A DNA stretch of 64,000 nucleotides from an uncultured Kiritimatiellota bacterium (lineage in GTDB: Bacteria; Verrucomicrobiota; Kiritimatiellia; RFP12; DVOR01), in NCBI GenBank assembly GCA_944389545.1, contig CALXMT010000006.1, positions 19,235 to 83,234 on the forward strand. Reading direction: 5' to 3'. Under the pieces are notes generated by a model that saw only the letters and a program-made list of their open reading frames with translations, made no database searches and was not told the DNA's origin. Shown in pieces: positions 1 to 7,643 of the stretch. The stretch's first letter is position 1. Each line of letters begins with the position of its first letter. Position numbers and translations under genes: made by a program.

Positions 1-164
1 TTGGCATGCCGACCGTCGACGGCGCCAAAGTGGTGGCCACCGTGCTTGGGCACAAGCGCGGCGACAAGCTGATCCACTTCCGCAAGAACCGCCGCAAAGG
101 CTATGAGCGCCGCGTGGGGCACCGCCAGGAGCTGACGGTCCTCAAGATCAAGTCCATCGCCTAA
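1..164 (+). CDS. rplU: 50S ribosomal protein L21, C-terminal part
   Basis: Read from base 3, the frame gives about 53 residues ending at TAA 162-164, with the L21 C-terminal pattern [17 protein letters not shown] followed by the basic [16 protein letters not shown] stretch and the terminal [15 protein letters not shown]21 binds 23S rRNA in the large subunit. The start lies upstream of the window. It is 13 bases ahead of rpmA, giving the common bacterial order rplU-rpmA-obgE, so one transcript is likely. Confidence 0.93.
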   Translation, partial: GMPTVDGAKVVATVLGHKRGDKLIHFRKNRRKGYERRVGHRQELTVLKIKSIA

Positions 165-177
165 AGGAGGAACGACT

Positions 178-417
178 ATGGCAGGCAGCACCGGAAACGG
201 ACGCGACAGCAACGCGAAGCGCCTTGGCGTCAAGCGCTACGCCGGGCAGTATGTGAAGGCCGGCGAGATTTTGGTCCGCCAGCGCGGCACGAAGTTCGCC
301 CCCGGGGCGAATGTGGGCTGCGGGCGCGATTTCACCCTCTTCGCCCTCATCGAAGGCACCGTCGCCTTCCAGAAGAACGGCAAGGTCGTCACCGTCCAGC
401 CGTTGGCACAGGCCTAA
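178..417 (+). CDS. rpmA: 50S ribosomal protein L27
   Basis: The 79-residue protein has the L27 features: a glycine/serine-rich N-terminus followed by [20 protein letters not shown] and the [18 protein letters not shown] core. L27's N-terminal tail reaches the peptidyl-transferase centre. An AAAGGAGG Shine-Dalgarno sits at 164-171, 7 bases before the ATG. The start begins directly with the mature-type N-terminus ([10 protein letters not shown]), with no Firmicutes-type cleaved extension. It lies between rplU and obgE in the conserved cluster. Confidence 0.96.
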   Translation: MAGSTGNGRDSNAKRLGVKRYAGQYVKAGEILVRQRGTKFAPGANVGCGRDFTLFALIEGTVAFQKNGKVVTVQPLAQA

Positions 418-439
418 AGGAACGGTTTCGGGAACGGCC

Positions 440-1546
440 ATGAAGAGCAGGGTGTTCGTCGATTCGGCCACGGCCGAGGTTCGCGCCGGGCGCGGCGGTG
501 ACGGGAGCGGAAGCTTCCGCCGCGAGTCGCACGTGCCCGAAGGCGGCCCCGACGGCGGCGACGGCGGCCGCGGGGGGAACGTCATCCTCCGCGCAAGCAC
601 CCATGCCGACAGCCTCCTGCGCATCTTCTACGAACCCCGCCTCATCGCCGAGAACGGCGTGAACGGCTCCGGACAGAAGATGCACGGCCGCAACGGCAAA
701 GACTTGATCGTCGACGTCCCCTGCGGCACCGAGGTCTACAACGCCGAGACCGGCGCTTGGCTGGGCGAGGTCCTCGAGCCCGGGCAGACGCTTCTGCTCG
801 CGAAGGGCGGCCGCGGCGGCTGGGGCAATGTCCACTTCAAGAGCTCCGTCAACCAGGCGCCCGAGAAGTTCATCCCCGGCAGCGACGGCGAGGCCTTCAT
901 GGCCCGCTTCGAGCTCAAGACCATCGCCGATGCCGGCCTCGTGGGCTTTCCCAACGCCGGCAAAAGCTCCCTCCTCGCCGCCCTCAGCGCCGCCAAGCCG
1001 AAAATCGCCAACTACCCCTTCACCACCCTCCACCCCATCGTGGGCACCGTGGTCTACGGGGACTATGCGACGATCCGCGTGGCGGACATCCCGGGCATCA
1101 TCGAAGGCGCCGCCGACGGCATCGGCCTCGGCCTCACCTTCCTCCGGCACATCTCCCGCTCCAAGATGCTCGTCTACGTCTTGGACATGGCCGACGAGGA
1201 AAACCCCGCAGAGGAAGCCTACCGCATCCTCCGCGCCGAGGTCGAGAGCTACGACCCCGAGCTCGCCGCGCGCCCGGCCCTCGTCATCGCCAACAAGATG
1301 GACGAGCCCGCCGCCCAGGCCCGCTATGCCGAGGCCGCCAAAGCCCTCGGCTTCGAGCCCCTGCGCCTCTCCCTCACCGCCGAGGGCCGGCCCGGCCTCG
1401 AAGCTGTCCGCCAAGCCCTGCGCGATGCGCTCAAGCCCACGCCCCACGGCGCCCCCGCTGAGCCCCCGCCCGCCGAGGACGGCCCCGTCGACCACACCGA
1501 AGTCACCCCCGAGCGGCTTCGCATGGCCACCTTCCTGAAACTCTGA
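440..1546 (+). CDS. obgE: GTPase Obg/CgtA
   Basis: The 368-residue protein has the glycine-rich Obg fold (about residues 1-158, with repeated GGxGGxG segments) and a G domain with P-loop GFPNAGKS at 169-176, DIPG at 216-219 and NKMD at 285-288. Obg proteins associate with the 50S subunit and couple ribosome assembly to nucleotide state. The ATG at 440 was chosen because MKSRVFVD begins the Obg fold; an in-frame ATG at 311 would overlap rpmA. After the G domain there is only a short proline-rich tail, so the C-terminal OCT domain of some Obg proteins is absent. Confidence 0.95.
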   Translation: MKSRVFVDSATAEVRAGRGGDGSGSFRRESHVPEGGPDGGDGGRGGNVILRASTHADSLLRIFYEPRLIAENGVNGSGQKMHGRNGKDLIVDVPCGTEVYNAETGAWLGEVLEPGQTLLLAKGGRGGWGNVHFKSSVNQAPEKFIPGSDGEAFMARFELKTIADAGLVGFPNAGKSSLLAALSAAKPKIANYPFTTLHPIVGTVVYGDYATIRVADIPGIIEGAADGIGLGLTFLRHISRSKMLVYVLDMADEENPAEEAYRILRAEVESYDPELAARPALVIANKMDEPAAQARYAEAAKALGFEPLRLSLTAEGRPGLEAVRQALRDALKPTPHGAPAEPPPAEDGPVDHTEVTPERLRMATFLKL

Positions 1547-1579
1547 ACCACACCACTCTAACACCAAGGAGTCATTGAA

Positions 1580-1810
1580 ATGTCTCGTATCTGCGAAATC
1601 TGCGGCAAGAAGCCCATCGTTGGCAGCCGAATCGTCCGCCACGGCTTGGAAAAGGCCAAGGGCGGCATCGGCCTCCACACCACCGGCATCTCCAAGCGCC
1701 GCTTCACGCCCAACCTGAAGAACGTGCACGTGCGCACCGCCAATGGCACCACCTGCCACATGACCGTCTGCGCCGCCTGCATCAAGGCCGGCCGCGTCAC
1801 CAAGGCCTAA
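1580..1810 (+). CDS. rpmB: 50S ribosomal protein L28
   Basis: The 76-residue protein begins MSRICEICGKKPIVGSR and keeps two CxxC pairs (CEIC near residue 5 and CAAC near residue 67), so it is the zinc-binding form of L28. It carries the typical RRFTPNLKNVHVR segment. An AAGGAG ribosome-binding site lies about 8 bases before the ATG. It follows obgE by 33 bases and probably shares its transcript; the rpsL promoter begins just downstream at 1839. Confidence 0.94.
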   Translation: MSRICEICGKKPIVGSRIVRHGLEKAKGGIGLHTTGISKRRFTPNLKNVHVRTANGTTCHMTVCAACIKAGRVTKA

Positions 1811-1838
1811 GCCAAGCCCCGCACACGCGGGGCGCCCC

Positions 1839-1867
1839 TTGACAAGGCCCCCGCATTTGTGCTATCT
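1839..1867 (+). promoter_or_regulatory. rpsL-rpsG promoter
   Basis: TTGACA (1839-1844), 17-bp spacer, CTATCT (1862-1867). Transcription would start near 1874, giving a leader of about 140 bases before rpsL. The leader could hold an S7/S12 autoregulatory structure, but no specific motif was recognised. Confidence 0.7.
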
Positions 1868-2014
1868 TGCATGAGTTTATTTGGCGCGGAGCCCCAAGGC
1901 AGGTAGCGTCGCCTTGGGCCCAGGAGGACGAGAGCCCCGTCCCATCGCTTCGGCCAGACCCGAACCGCCGGCACCGCCGGCACCGACTTGAACGAACCAT
2001 CGAAGGACAACCGA

Positions 2015-2407
2015 ATGCCTACGATCAATCAGCTCGTGCGCAAGGGTCGCACCCCCCAGCGCAAAAAGAGCAAATCCCCGGCCCTGGTGGGCTGCCCCCA
2101 GCGCCGCGGCGTCTGCACCGTCGTCAAGACCCAGACCCCGAAGAAGCCGAACTCCGCATTGCGTAAGGTCGCCCGTGTGCGCCTCACCTCCGGCTACGAA
2201 GTCACCGCCTACATCCCCGGCGAAGGCCACAACCTCCAGGAGCACTCCGTGGTCCTCGTCCGTGGCGGCCGCGTCGCCGACCTTCCCGGTGTGCGCTACC
2301 ACATCATCCGCGGCGCGCTCGACAGCCTCGGCGTCAATGGCCGTGGCCGTTCCCGCTCCAAGTACGGCGTCAAGAAAGACGCCGCCGCCCAGGCCAAGAA
2401 GAAATAA
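2015..2407 (+). CDS. rpsL: 30S ribosomal protein S12
   Basis: The 130-residue S12 begins [12 protein letters not shown] and contains [43 protein letters not shown] and the basic C-terminus. S12 lies at the decoding centre. The ATG at 2015 is favoured over the in-frame TTG at 1988 because it gives the universal S12 N-terminus and has AAGGA 8 bases upstream. At the streptomycin-determining positions the sequence is TPKKPNSA, with the usual lysines. It is followed by rpsG after 13 bases. Confidence 0.96.
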   Translation: MPTINQLVRKGRTPQRKKSKSPALVGCPQRRGVCTVVKTQTPKKPNSALRKVARVRLTSGYEVTAYIPGEGHNLQEHSVVLVRGGRVADLPGVRYHIIRGALDSLGVNGRGRSRSKYGVKKDAAAQAKKK

Positions 2408-2420
2408 GGAGGCGCGATAA

Positions 2421-2888
2421 ATGAGACGTCGTCAAGCCATCAAGCGCGTCCACCAGACCGACCCCCGCTTCAACAGCGAGCTCGTCGCCAAGGTCGTCCG
2501 CACCCTCATGAAGTCCGGCAAGAAGACCACCGCCGAGCGCATCGTCTACGGCGCCATCGAGGAACTCGCCAAGGAAACCGGCAAGGATCCCCTCGAGGTC
2601 ATGGATGCCGCCATCAACAACATGAAGCCCAAAGTCGAGGTCAAGAGCCGTCGCGTCGGCGGCGCCACCTACCCGGTGCCCGTCGAAATCCGCCCCGGCC
2701 GCCAACTCGCCCTCGCCCTCCGCTGGATGGCGCAGTATGCCGCCGCCCGCCGCGGTGTCCCCATGCCGCGCGCCGTCGCCCTTGAGCTCATTGATGCCTA
2801 CAACAACACCGGCAACGTCCTCAAGAAGCGCGACGACACCCACAAGATGGCCCAGGCCAACAAGGCCTTCGCCCACTACGCCTTCTAA
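2421..2888 (+). CDS. rpsG: 30S ribosomal protein S7
   Basis: The 155-residue protein begins MRRRQAIKRVHQTDPRFNS and has the S7 signatures KVVRTLMKSGKKTTAERIVYGA and RRGVPMPRAVALELIDAYNNTGNV. S7 nucleates assembly of the 30S head and in many bacteria represses its own operon. An AAGGAGG site lies 9 bases before the ATG. A strong terminator follows at 2914, so fusA and tuf, which often follow rpsG, are not in this transcript. Confidence 0.96.
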   Translation: MRRRQAIKRVHQTDPRFNSELVAKVVRTLMKSGKKTTAERIVYGAIEELAKETGKDPLEVMDAAINNMKPKVEVKSRRVGGATYPVPVEIRPGRQLALALRWMAQYAAARRGVPMPRAVALELIDAYNNTGNVLKKRDDTHKMAQANKAFAHYAF

Positions 2889-2913
2889 GGCCCCCGCGCC
2901 CAGCGCGACAAAA

Positions 2914-2947
2914 AGCCCCCGACCTTCCCGGTCGGGGGCTTTTTTTG
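2914..2947 (+). terminator. Terminator of rpsL-rpsG
   Basis: An 11-bp perfect stem (2914-2924 with 2930-2940, AGCCCCCGACC arm), 5-base loop, followed by seven T residues. Confidence 0.93.
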
Positions 2948-3235
2948 GCTGATTAGCTGATTGGCTGATTGGCCGGTTGGCTGTCGGTGGGGCCTTGCCC
3001 CACACCCCAACATCTCCTAAAAACCGCACTCAAGTGGCTAGCCCCCCGCTTCAGACCCTATAGCCCCCCGCTTCAGACCCTATAGCCCCCCGCTTCAGAC
3101 CCTATAGCCCCCCGCCTTGGACCCCTATAGGGTCTCGCCTCGGACCCCTATAGGGTCTCGACCCCGACCCTTATAGGGTCTCACCACGGACCCCTATAGT
3201 GGTCGACCGCCGCCCCCTATAGGGTCTCCCGAAGC
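2948..3235. repeat. Intergenic repeats: GCTGATTG array and 22-23 bp TATA-palindrome array
   Basis: Bases 2948-2980 hold tandem GCTGATTG/GCTGATTAG units. From about 3050 to 3230 there are nine or so units with the core GACCC-TATA-GGGTC or a half-site variant. The first three are almost identical 22-mers whose right half is not palindromic; later units are spaced by about 23 bp and become full palindromes. The same array type recurs at 19505, 44495 and 57748. No coding potential is seen between rpsG and 3644. Confidence 0.85.
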
Positions 3236-3439
3236 CCCGTTAAGGCCCCACAGGAGATTCAGGAGATGCAGGGCGCCCCTGCGGGGCGACGGGCAAGGCC
3301 GCTATACTACCTGTTGTGTTATGGCACATCGCAGACATGCCGGGGGTGCAAGGAGAACGAAGGGGCGTGGCCTTGCCACCCCTGCCAGGGTGTGTGGGGC
3401 AGCACCCATTTTCTTGTGCCAAAAGGGTTTCTTAAGACA

Positions 3440-3590
3440 ATCCAAACGCGAAGCCGATGGGCGGGAGGGAGCGATCAGCGGGCGTTTAGCCCGCAGAGCG
3501 ACCGGCGTTAGCCCATCTGGCTTCGCGCGCACACTGGCGTTTTTGCGGGAAAAGGAGGCTTGCGGATTTCCCCGGACACGATTGGCCGCA
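3440..3590. repeat. Solo right arm of the foldback/MITE family
   Basis: The block contains nested inverted repeats (CGAAGCC and GATGGGC paired with GCCCATC and GGCTTCG, around an inner GCGGGC-GTTTA-GCCCGC hairpin) and ends in the family's terminal motif TCCCCGGACACGATTG near 3566-3583. It is nearly identical to 44316-44455. The left arm is missing. Bases 3236-3440 contain GGCACATCGCAGACATGCC-type hairpin modules and nothing coding. Confidence 0.75.
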
Positions 3591-3643
3591 AGCATCCTGC
3601 GGATATGCTATACTACCGGTAGTCAACCCGCAAGGAGAAGGTT

Positions 3644-4504
3644 ATGTTTTGTCAGCAATGTGGAACTGAAATCCCCGATACGGCCCGCTTTTGCCCCCAG
3701 TGCGGCGCAGATTTGAAGCCTGGTGCCGACCCCGCCTCGGTGCCCACGCCGGTGTCCATTGCCCTGCTCTCGCTCACGCTTGTCGTGGCCGGGTGCTTCA
3801 CCGCTTTGACCGCCATCGGGCATTTCTCCGGGAGCTTGACGACGATTTCCGGCAATGGTGTCCTGAGTGCGGCCTTGGCGCTTTTGATCCTCTTTCAGGG
3901 GAAGAGCGCGGCCGTGCGCGTGCCGATCCTTGTCCTTGCCCTGCTTGCCGTCTTTGGCATGGGGGTTTACAACCACTGCATCCTGTGGGAGATTTACAAG
4001 GAAGGCGGCTTTACCTATGATTACTTCTTCTGGAAGCTCGGCGACTTCTTCATCTATTCCGACGTTTTGACAATGGTGTGCGGGTGCGCCTGGGTGGCCT
4101 TGGCCTATGCCGTCACGATGTGCGGCCATCGAACGGCACGGCGTATCCTGGGTTGGTCGGCGCTGTCGGTCGCGCTCCTCACCCAAGTCGCGACCATCGT
4201 TGTCTGCGTGGACTTCTTCCCGGCCTTTCAGGATAGTTTCCTGAGCCAAGACCCATGGAATTATGTTGGTTTCTTCGGACTGATTCCGTTCAATGTCCTT
4301 TTTCCGTTCCTGTTGGTCTTGCGCGATCATCTCGTCCGTACGCCGTTCGCCATTCTGTGTGGCTTGGTCTTCGTGGCCTCGCTCCTAGGCGCCTTCGAGA
4401 AGGAGATGCCCCCGATTTTTATCGCCTTTTCCATCCTCTTCTTCTTCAATGGCCTTTGCCTCTGCGCCATTCCCTATTGCATCCGCAAGCCGCAAGTGGA
4501 GTGA
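3644..4504 (+). CDS. Zinc-ribbon polytopic membrane protein of unknown function
   Basis: The 286-residue protein opens with a CxxC...CxxC ribbon (MFCQQCGTEIPDTARFCPQC), the common zinc_ribbon_2 head found on many unrelated membrane proteins. The rest has about seven hydrophobic segments, for example near residues 35-60, 65-100, 125-160, 165-190 and 205-285, so it is probably an integral inner-membrane protein with the ribbon in the cytoplasm. AAGGAG lies 9 bases before the ATG, and a TATACT box is at 3609-3614. I do not recognise the membrane part. It stands alone between repeats. Confidence 0.8.
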   Translation: MFCQQCGTEIPDTARFCPQCGADLKPGADPASVPTPVSIALLSLTLVVAGCFTALTAIGHFSGSLTTISGNGVLSAALALLILFQGKSAAVRVPILVLALLAVFGMGVYNHCILWEIYKEGGFTYDYFFWKLGDFFIYSDVLTMVCGCAWVALAYAVTMCGHRTARRILGWSALSVALLTQVATIVVCVDFFPAFQDSFLSQDPWNYVGFFGLIPFNVLFPFLLVLRDHLVRTPFAILCGLVFVASLLGAFEKEMPPIFIAFSILFFFNGLCLCAIPYCIRKPQVE

Positions 4505-4548
4505 TAGCTCCTGCGGTGAAACCCCTTGTTTTAACGAGACAAGAAAAC

Positions 4549-4820
4549 GCAGTAGTGTCCGGGGAAGTTTTTCCGCAAAGACGATTTGGCGTGGAAACCC
4601 TGCGGGCTCCGTCGCTCCCGTTGGTCACGCCGCCCTTGGGATTTCCACGCTATCGCGCCCCTGAAGGGGCGCTCAAAAGAGAAAGAAAAGACCGATAAGG
4701 CGCGAAACGGAGGGCGGCGGTCGCGGTCAGCGGCGAAGCCGCAGAGCGACCGATGGAGCCCGAAGCGGTTCGCGCCCCCCTTGCGTCTTTGCGGTTCCAT
4801 TTTCCCCAGACATTATTGCC
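4549..4820. mobile_element. Foldback/MITE-like element, copy A
   Basis: The 272-bp non-coding element has imperfect terminal inverted repeats: left GCAGTAGTGTCCGGGGAA, right arm reading GGCAATAATGTCTGGGGAA on the other strand. Subterminal CCGCAAAGACG pairs with CGTCTTTGCGG. Inside are two hairpin domains: GCGTGGAAA/TTTCCACGC on the left and GGCGCGAA.../...TTCGCGCC on the right. Related copies are at 54800-55136 (intact), 44083-44455 and 46010-46251. It carries no transposase, so any mobility would need one supplied in trans. Confidence 0.8.
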
Positions 4821-4830
4821 AAAAAAGTGC

Positions 4831-4860
4831 TTGCTTTTCGGAGTCGGGTTTTGGTATCAT
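4831..4860 (+). promoter_or_regulatory. tRNA-Gly/tRNA-Val promoter
   Basis: TTGCTT (4831-4836), 18-bp spacer, TATCAT (4855-4860), start about 6 bases before the tRNA. It is preceded by AAAAAAGTGCTTGC, a sequence also found at the putative rRNA promoter near 63880 and, in part, at 55344. Confidence 0.7.
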
Positions 4861-4872
4861 AATCAGCGTTCT

Positions 4873-4946
4873 GCGGGCGTAATTCAATGGCAGAATAGGA
4901 GCTTCCCATGCTTCTTACGAGGGTTCGATTCCCTTCGCCCGCTCCA
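4873..4946 (+). tRNA. tRNA-Gly (CCC anticodon)
   Basis: A cloverleaf can be folded by eye: acceptor GCGGGCG (4873-4879) with CGCCCGC (4936-4942), anticodon loop TTCCCAT giving CCC, T-loop GGTTCGATTCC, U discriminator at 4943 as usual for bacterial tRNA-Gly, and an encoded CCA (4944-4946). It lies 9 bases ahead of tRNA-Val, so they are co-transcribed. Confidence 0.93.
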
Positions 4947-4955
4947 CCCGGTTAA

Positions 4956-5032
4956 GGGCTGTTAGCTCAGTTGGTTAGAGCACTACCTTCACACGGTAGG
5001 GGTCGCTGGTCCGAGTCCAGCACAGCCCACCA
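4956..5032 (+). tRNA. tRNA-Val (CAC anticodon)
   Basis: Acceptor GGGCTGT (4956-4962) pairs with ACAGCCC (5022-5028); the D-arm is TAGCTCAGTTGGTTAGAGCA; the anticodon loop TTCACAC gives CAC; discriminator A and CCA are encoded. A terminator follows at 5048. Confidence 0.95.
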
Positions 5033-5047
5033 TATCTTCCGAAAGAC

Positions 5048-5068
5048 GGCGCCTCCGGCGCCTTTTTT
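5048..5068 (+). terminator. Terminator after the tRNA pair
   Basis: GGCGCC-TCC-GGCGCC hairpin followed by six T residues (5063-5068). Confidence 0.85.
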
Positions 5069-5334
5069 GTGCCCAGATGGAAGTTCGGAAGTTTGTTCTC
5101 TTTTTGCACGGTGCTCCATCCGTCGCCCCGCAGGGGCGTTCTGTTCTCCGTGGCCGTGGAAGGTTTGCGGCTTCGCCGTTGCACGCTCCGTTCTCTGTTC
5201 TCTGGGGCGGCGACGCCGCCCCTCCGCCCGCCTACATTAGGACACAGGGGAGGATTTTTCTTTCGCGAGGGGAGTTTCTATGTTAAAATGGTTCCAATTC
5301 GCAAGCACGAGAATCAACCGAAAGGACCGCACAG

Positions 5335-5889
5335 ATGAAGAAAGAGACCCTGCTCCTCGGAGCCGCATTCGCCGCCGGCGTCGCCGCCGCGGCCATCGAC
5401 CAGAACGCCGCCGCCCAGGCTGCCCTCAAGCATGCCGGCGTCGCCGATCTCCCCGCCAACGCCCTCCTCGTGACCCCCGATTACGACGACGGCCGCGCGG
5501 TCTATGACGTCACCTTCCACAACGGCAAGGCCAAGTTCGACTACGAGATCGACGCCAACACCGGCGCCGTCCTCAAGGCCGAGCAGAAGCCCTTGCCCAC
5601 CTTCACCGTGCCCGCCGCGCCCGTCGTCCCGGCCCAGCCTGTCGTGACCGTGCCCGCCGCGCCCGTCGGCAACATCTCCGAAGCGGAGGCCAAGGCCATC
5701 GCCCTTGCGCAGGCCGGTCTCGCCGAGGGCCAGATCAGCCGCTATCGTGCCAAGTTCGAGATTGACGACGGCGTCCCGCAGTGGGAGCTCGAGTTCACCG
5801 CGAACAAGTACAAGTATGAGTACACCGTGAACGCCGCCACGCGCGCCATCATCGACTTCGAGCGTGAGCGCGACACCTGGTGGGACTGA
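5335..5889 (+). CDS. Secreted protein with two PepSY-type domains
   Basis: The 184-residue protein starts MKKETLLLGAAFAAGVAAAA, a likely signal peptide or signal anchor. Two PepSY-like units follow: about residues 25-82 (ALKHAGVADLP...YDVTFHNGKAKFDYEIDANTGAVL) and 115-184 (SEAEAKAIALAQAGL...WELEFTANKYKYEYTVNAATRAII). They are separated by a proline/valine linker. PepSY domains are often periplasmic inhibitors of proteases or small ligand-binding modules; the partner here is unknown. The Shine-Dalgarno is GAAAGGAC 10 bases upstream. No neighbours share its transcript, and a GGGGCGGCG hairpin module follows immediately. Confidence 0.8.
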   Translation: MKKETLLLGAAFAAGVAAAAIDQNAAAQAALKHAGVADLPANALLVTPDYDDGRAVYDVTFHNGKAKFDYEIDANTGAVLKAEQKPLPTFTVPAAPVVPAQPVVTVPAAPVGNISEAEAKAIALAQAGLAEGQISRYRAKFEIDDGVPQWELEFTANKYKYEYTVNAATRAIIDFERERDTWWD

Positions 5890-6450
5890 GCGGGGCGGCG
5901 TTCGCCGCCCCGGAGAACGGAGAACAGAGCGTGCAGCGGCGAAGCCGCAAACCTTCCACGGCCACAGAGAACAGAGAGCGCGCGGCAAGCGCGCGACAAA
6001 TGGGGCGGTGGGCGTAATGCCTGCCGCCCTATCAGTTACTATAAAGGGAACCGCAGATTTCGCAGATTAGGGCAGATTTGGGGCCGGCTACCGCTGGCAG
6101 GACTGCCAGAATATTTTTCAATCACAAAGGACTCAAAGGATATTTGGAGGATTGGGGATTGGAAGGTGTGGGGCGCTGCCCCACACCCCGGCAGGGAGAA
6201 GTTCTCCCTGCACCCCCAGCACGTCTGCGACGTGCCATTAGGCAACGAGGTAGGACACATAGGACACATAGGACGTATAGGACGTATAGGACGTATAGGA
6301 CGAGTAGGACATATAGGACATATAGGACATATAGGACGGCGGCTTCGCCGCTTTGCTCACGGCTTCTCCGGTCGCGCGCTTGTCGCGCGTTCTGTTCTCT
6401 GTTCTCTGTTCTCTGGGGCGCGTCAGCGCCCCTTCTTATTCCTAAGCGGA
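5890..6450. repeat. Intergenic repeat mosaic
   Basis: Modules in order: GGGGCGGCG/CGCCGCCCC hairpin (5893-5912), GGAGAACG/GAACAGA 7-mers, variable-stem hairpin 5931-5962, GCGCGCGGCAAGCGCGCGAC hairpin (5978-5997), AACCGCAGATT/GCAGATTAGG repeats, CACAAAGGACT 9-mers, the GTGTGGGGCGCTGCCCCAC hairpin, the GGCACGTCTGCGACGTGCC-type palindrome near 6220-6238, the 9-bp array (listed separately) and GTTCTCT heptamers. No coding frame of credible composition was seen. Confidence 0.8.
6252..6337. repeat. 9-bp tandem array (ATAGGACRY)
   Basis: About ten head-to-tail 9-mers of the form ATAGGACAT/ATAGGACGT in perfect 9-bp phase. Shorter arrays of the same unit lie at about 10435-10468, 20007-20032, 23527-23560, 54779-54797 and 63583-63617. 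Confidence 0.9.
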
Positions 6451-6460
6451 AACTTCACGC

Positions 6461-6490
6461 TTGCATTTCGGGTCTCATCTATGGTATCTT
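6461..6490 (+). promoter_or_regulatory. rplM-rpsI promoter
   Basis: TTGCAT (6461-6466), 18-bp spacer, TATCTT (6485-6490). It leaves a ~140-base leader before rplM, a place where L13/S9 operons are often regulated; no known leader motif was identified. Confidence 0.6.
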
Positions 6491-6638
6491 ATTGGGACTT
6501 GCGTATGGGATTGGCGAGGCACGACCCGACTCCCTGTTGCTTCGCCCCGGCAGAACCCATGCGCGCGGGGTGCCCCGGACCGCCGGACCGTTGATGGTTG
6601 GCCGCGGGACGCCCGAACCAGAAAGACAGGGTATAGAC

Positions 6639-7073
6639 ATGACCAAGACGACTCTCCCTGAGTTGCCCAACAACGACAGCCGCAAGTGGTACATCATCGA
6701 CGCGGCGGACAAGCCGCTCGGCCGCCTGGCCGTGCGCGTGGCGAACGCGCTCCGCGGCAAGGACCGCGCCGACTTCGCGCCCTCCGTGGACACGGGTGCC
6801 TTCGTGATCGTGATCAACGCGGCGAAGGTGGCGCTCACCGGCAAGAAGAACGAGCAGAAGCAGTACGTGGACTTCACCGGCTGGCGCGGCGGCCAGACCA
6901 AGACGCCGGCCTCCGTGATCCGCGAGCGCAACCCCGAGCGCCTCATCACGCACGCGGTGTGGGGCATGCTCCCGAAGAACAACACCGCCGACATCCGCAT
7001 GACGCGCCTGAAAGTGTACGCCGGCGCCGAGCACCCCCACGCGGCCCAGAAGCCTGAGCCGTTGAGCATCTGA
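6639..7073 (+). CDS. rplM: 50S ribosomal protein L13
   Basis: The 144-residue protein contains RKWYIIDAADKPLGRLAVRVANALRGK at its N-terminus, then the L13 core GAFVIVINAAKVALTGKK and the C-terminal HAVWGMLPKNN segment with LKVYAGAEHPH. The ATG at 6639 gives normal L13 length; the frame stays open far upstream only because the repeat mosaic lacks stops. It is paired with rpsI 22 bases downstream, the universal bacterial order. Confidence 0.96.
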   Translation: MTKTTLPELPNNDSRKWYIIDAADKPLGRLAVRVANALRGKDRADFAPSVDTGAFVIVINAAKVALTGKKNEQKQYVDFTGWRGGQTKTPASVIRERNPERLITHAVWGMLPKNNTADIRMTRLKVYAGAEHPHAAQKPEPLSI

Positions 7074-7095
7074 TTAGGCGAAAGGATTGCACACC

Positions 7096-7491
7096 ATGGC
7101 TGTCAACGAACTTTCCAAGGCCACCGGCCGCCGCAAAACCGCCGTCGCCCACGTCCGTCTCGTTTCCGGTACGGGCAAGTGGACCGTCAACGGCGTGGAG
7201 GTCGAGCGCTACATCCCCAGCGAGTCCCTTCGCGACTACATCAACCAGCCCTTCGTGATGACGGAGACGGCCGGGAAGTACGACGTGCTCGTCTCGGCCA
7301 AGGGCGGCGGCATCGCCGGCCAGGCCGGCGCCATGCGCCACGCCCTCTCCCGCGCCCTCTGCGCCCTCGACGCGAATCTCCGCGAGGTGCTCAAGAAGGC
7401 CGGCTGCCTGACGCGTGATTCGCGCATGAAAGAGCGCAAGAAACCCGGTCAGCGTGGCGCCCGCGCCCGCTTCCAGTTCTCGAAGCGCTAA
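7096..7491 (+). CDS. rpsI: 30S ribosomal protein S9
   Basis: The 131-residue protein has [14 protein letters not shown] near its start, [19 protein letters not shown] in the middle and the conserved C-terminus with [20 protein letters not shown] ending QFSKR, whose basic tail reaches the P-site tRNA. The ATG at 7096 is preferred over a TTG at 7087 because AAAGGA (7081-7086) is then 9 bases upstream. A terminator follows. Confidence 0.96.
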   Translation: MAVNELSKATGRRKTAVAHVRLVSGTGKWTVNGVEVERYIPSESLRDYINQPFVMTETAGKYDVLVSAKGGGIAGQAGAMRHALSRALCALDANLREVLKKAGCLTRDSRMKERKKPGQRGARARFQFSKR

Positions 7492-7500
7492 TTGGACCGC

Positions 7501-7570
7501 GCGCGGGCGGGTCCCGCGCCTTTTCCGAAGGGGGCGGACGTCTTCTCGCGAGGACGTCGCCCCTCTTTCG
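7501..7570 (+). terminator. Terminator region after rpsI (two hairpins)
   Basis: A 7-bp stem GCGCGGG/CCCGCGC (7501-7519) is followed by CTTTTCC. A second hairpin, GGGCGGACGTC paired with GACGTCGCCC (about 7532-7562), is followed by a T-rich stretch. Confidence 0.65.
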
Positions 7571-7643
7571 CTTTCTTCCCGGGAGTCCCGGGCGGCATGG
7601 CCGCCTAAGCCTGGGCCGAACCCTTTTATAAGGAGGAAGCCAG

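Noticed and set aside
6078..6638. N-terminal extension of L13 through the 9-bp array (YRTYRT-type repeats)
   Set aside because: The frame is open only because the 9-bp unit contains no stop. A good promoter at 6461-6490 lies downstream of the array and the ATG at 6639 gives normal L13.
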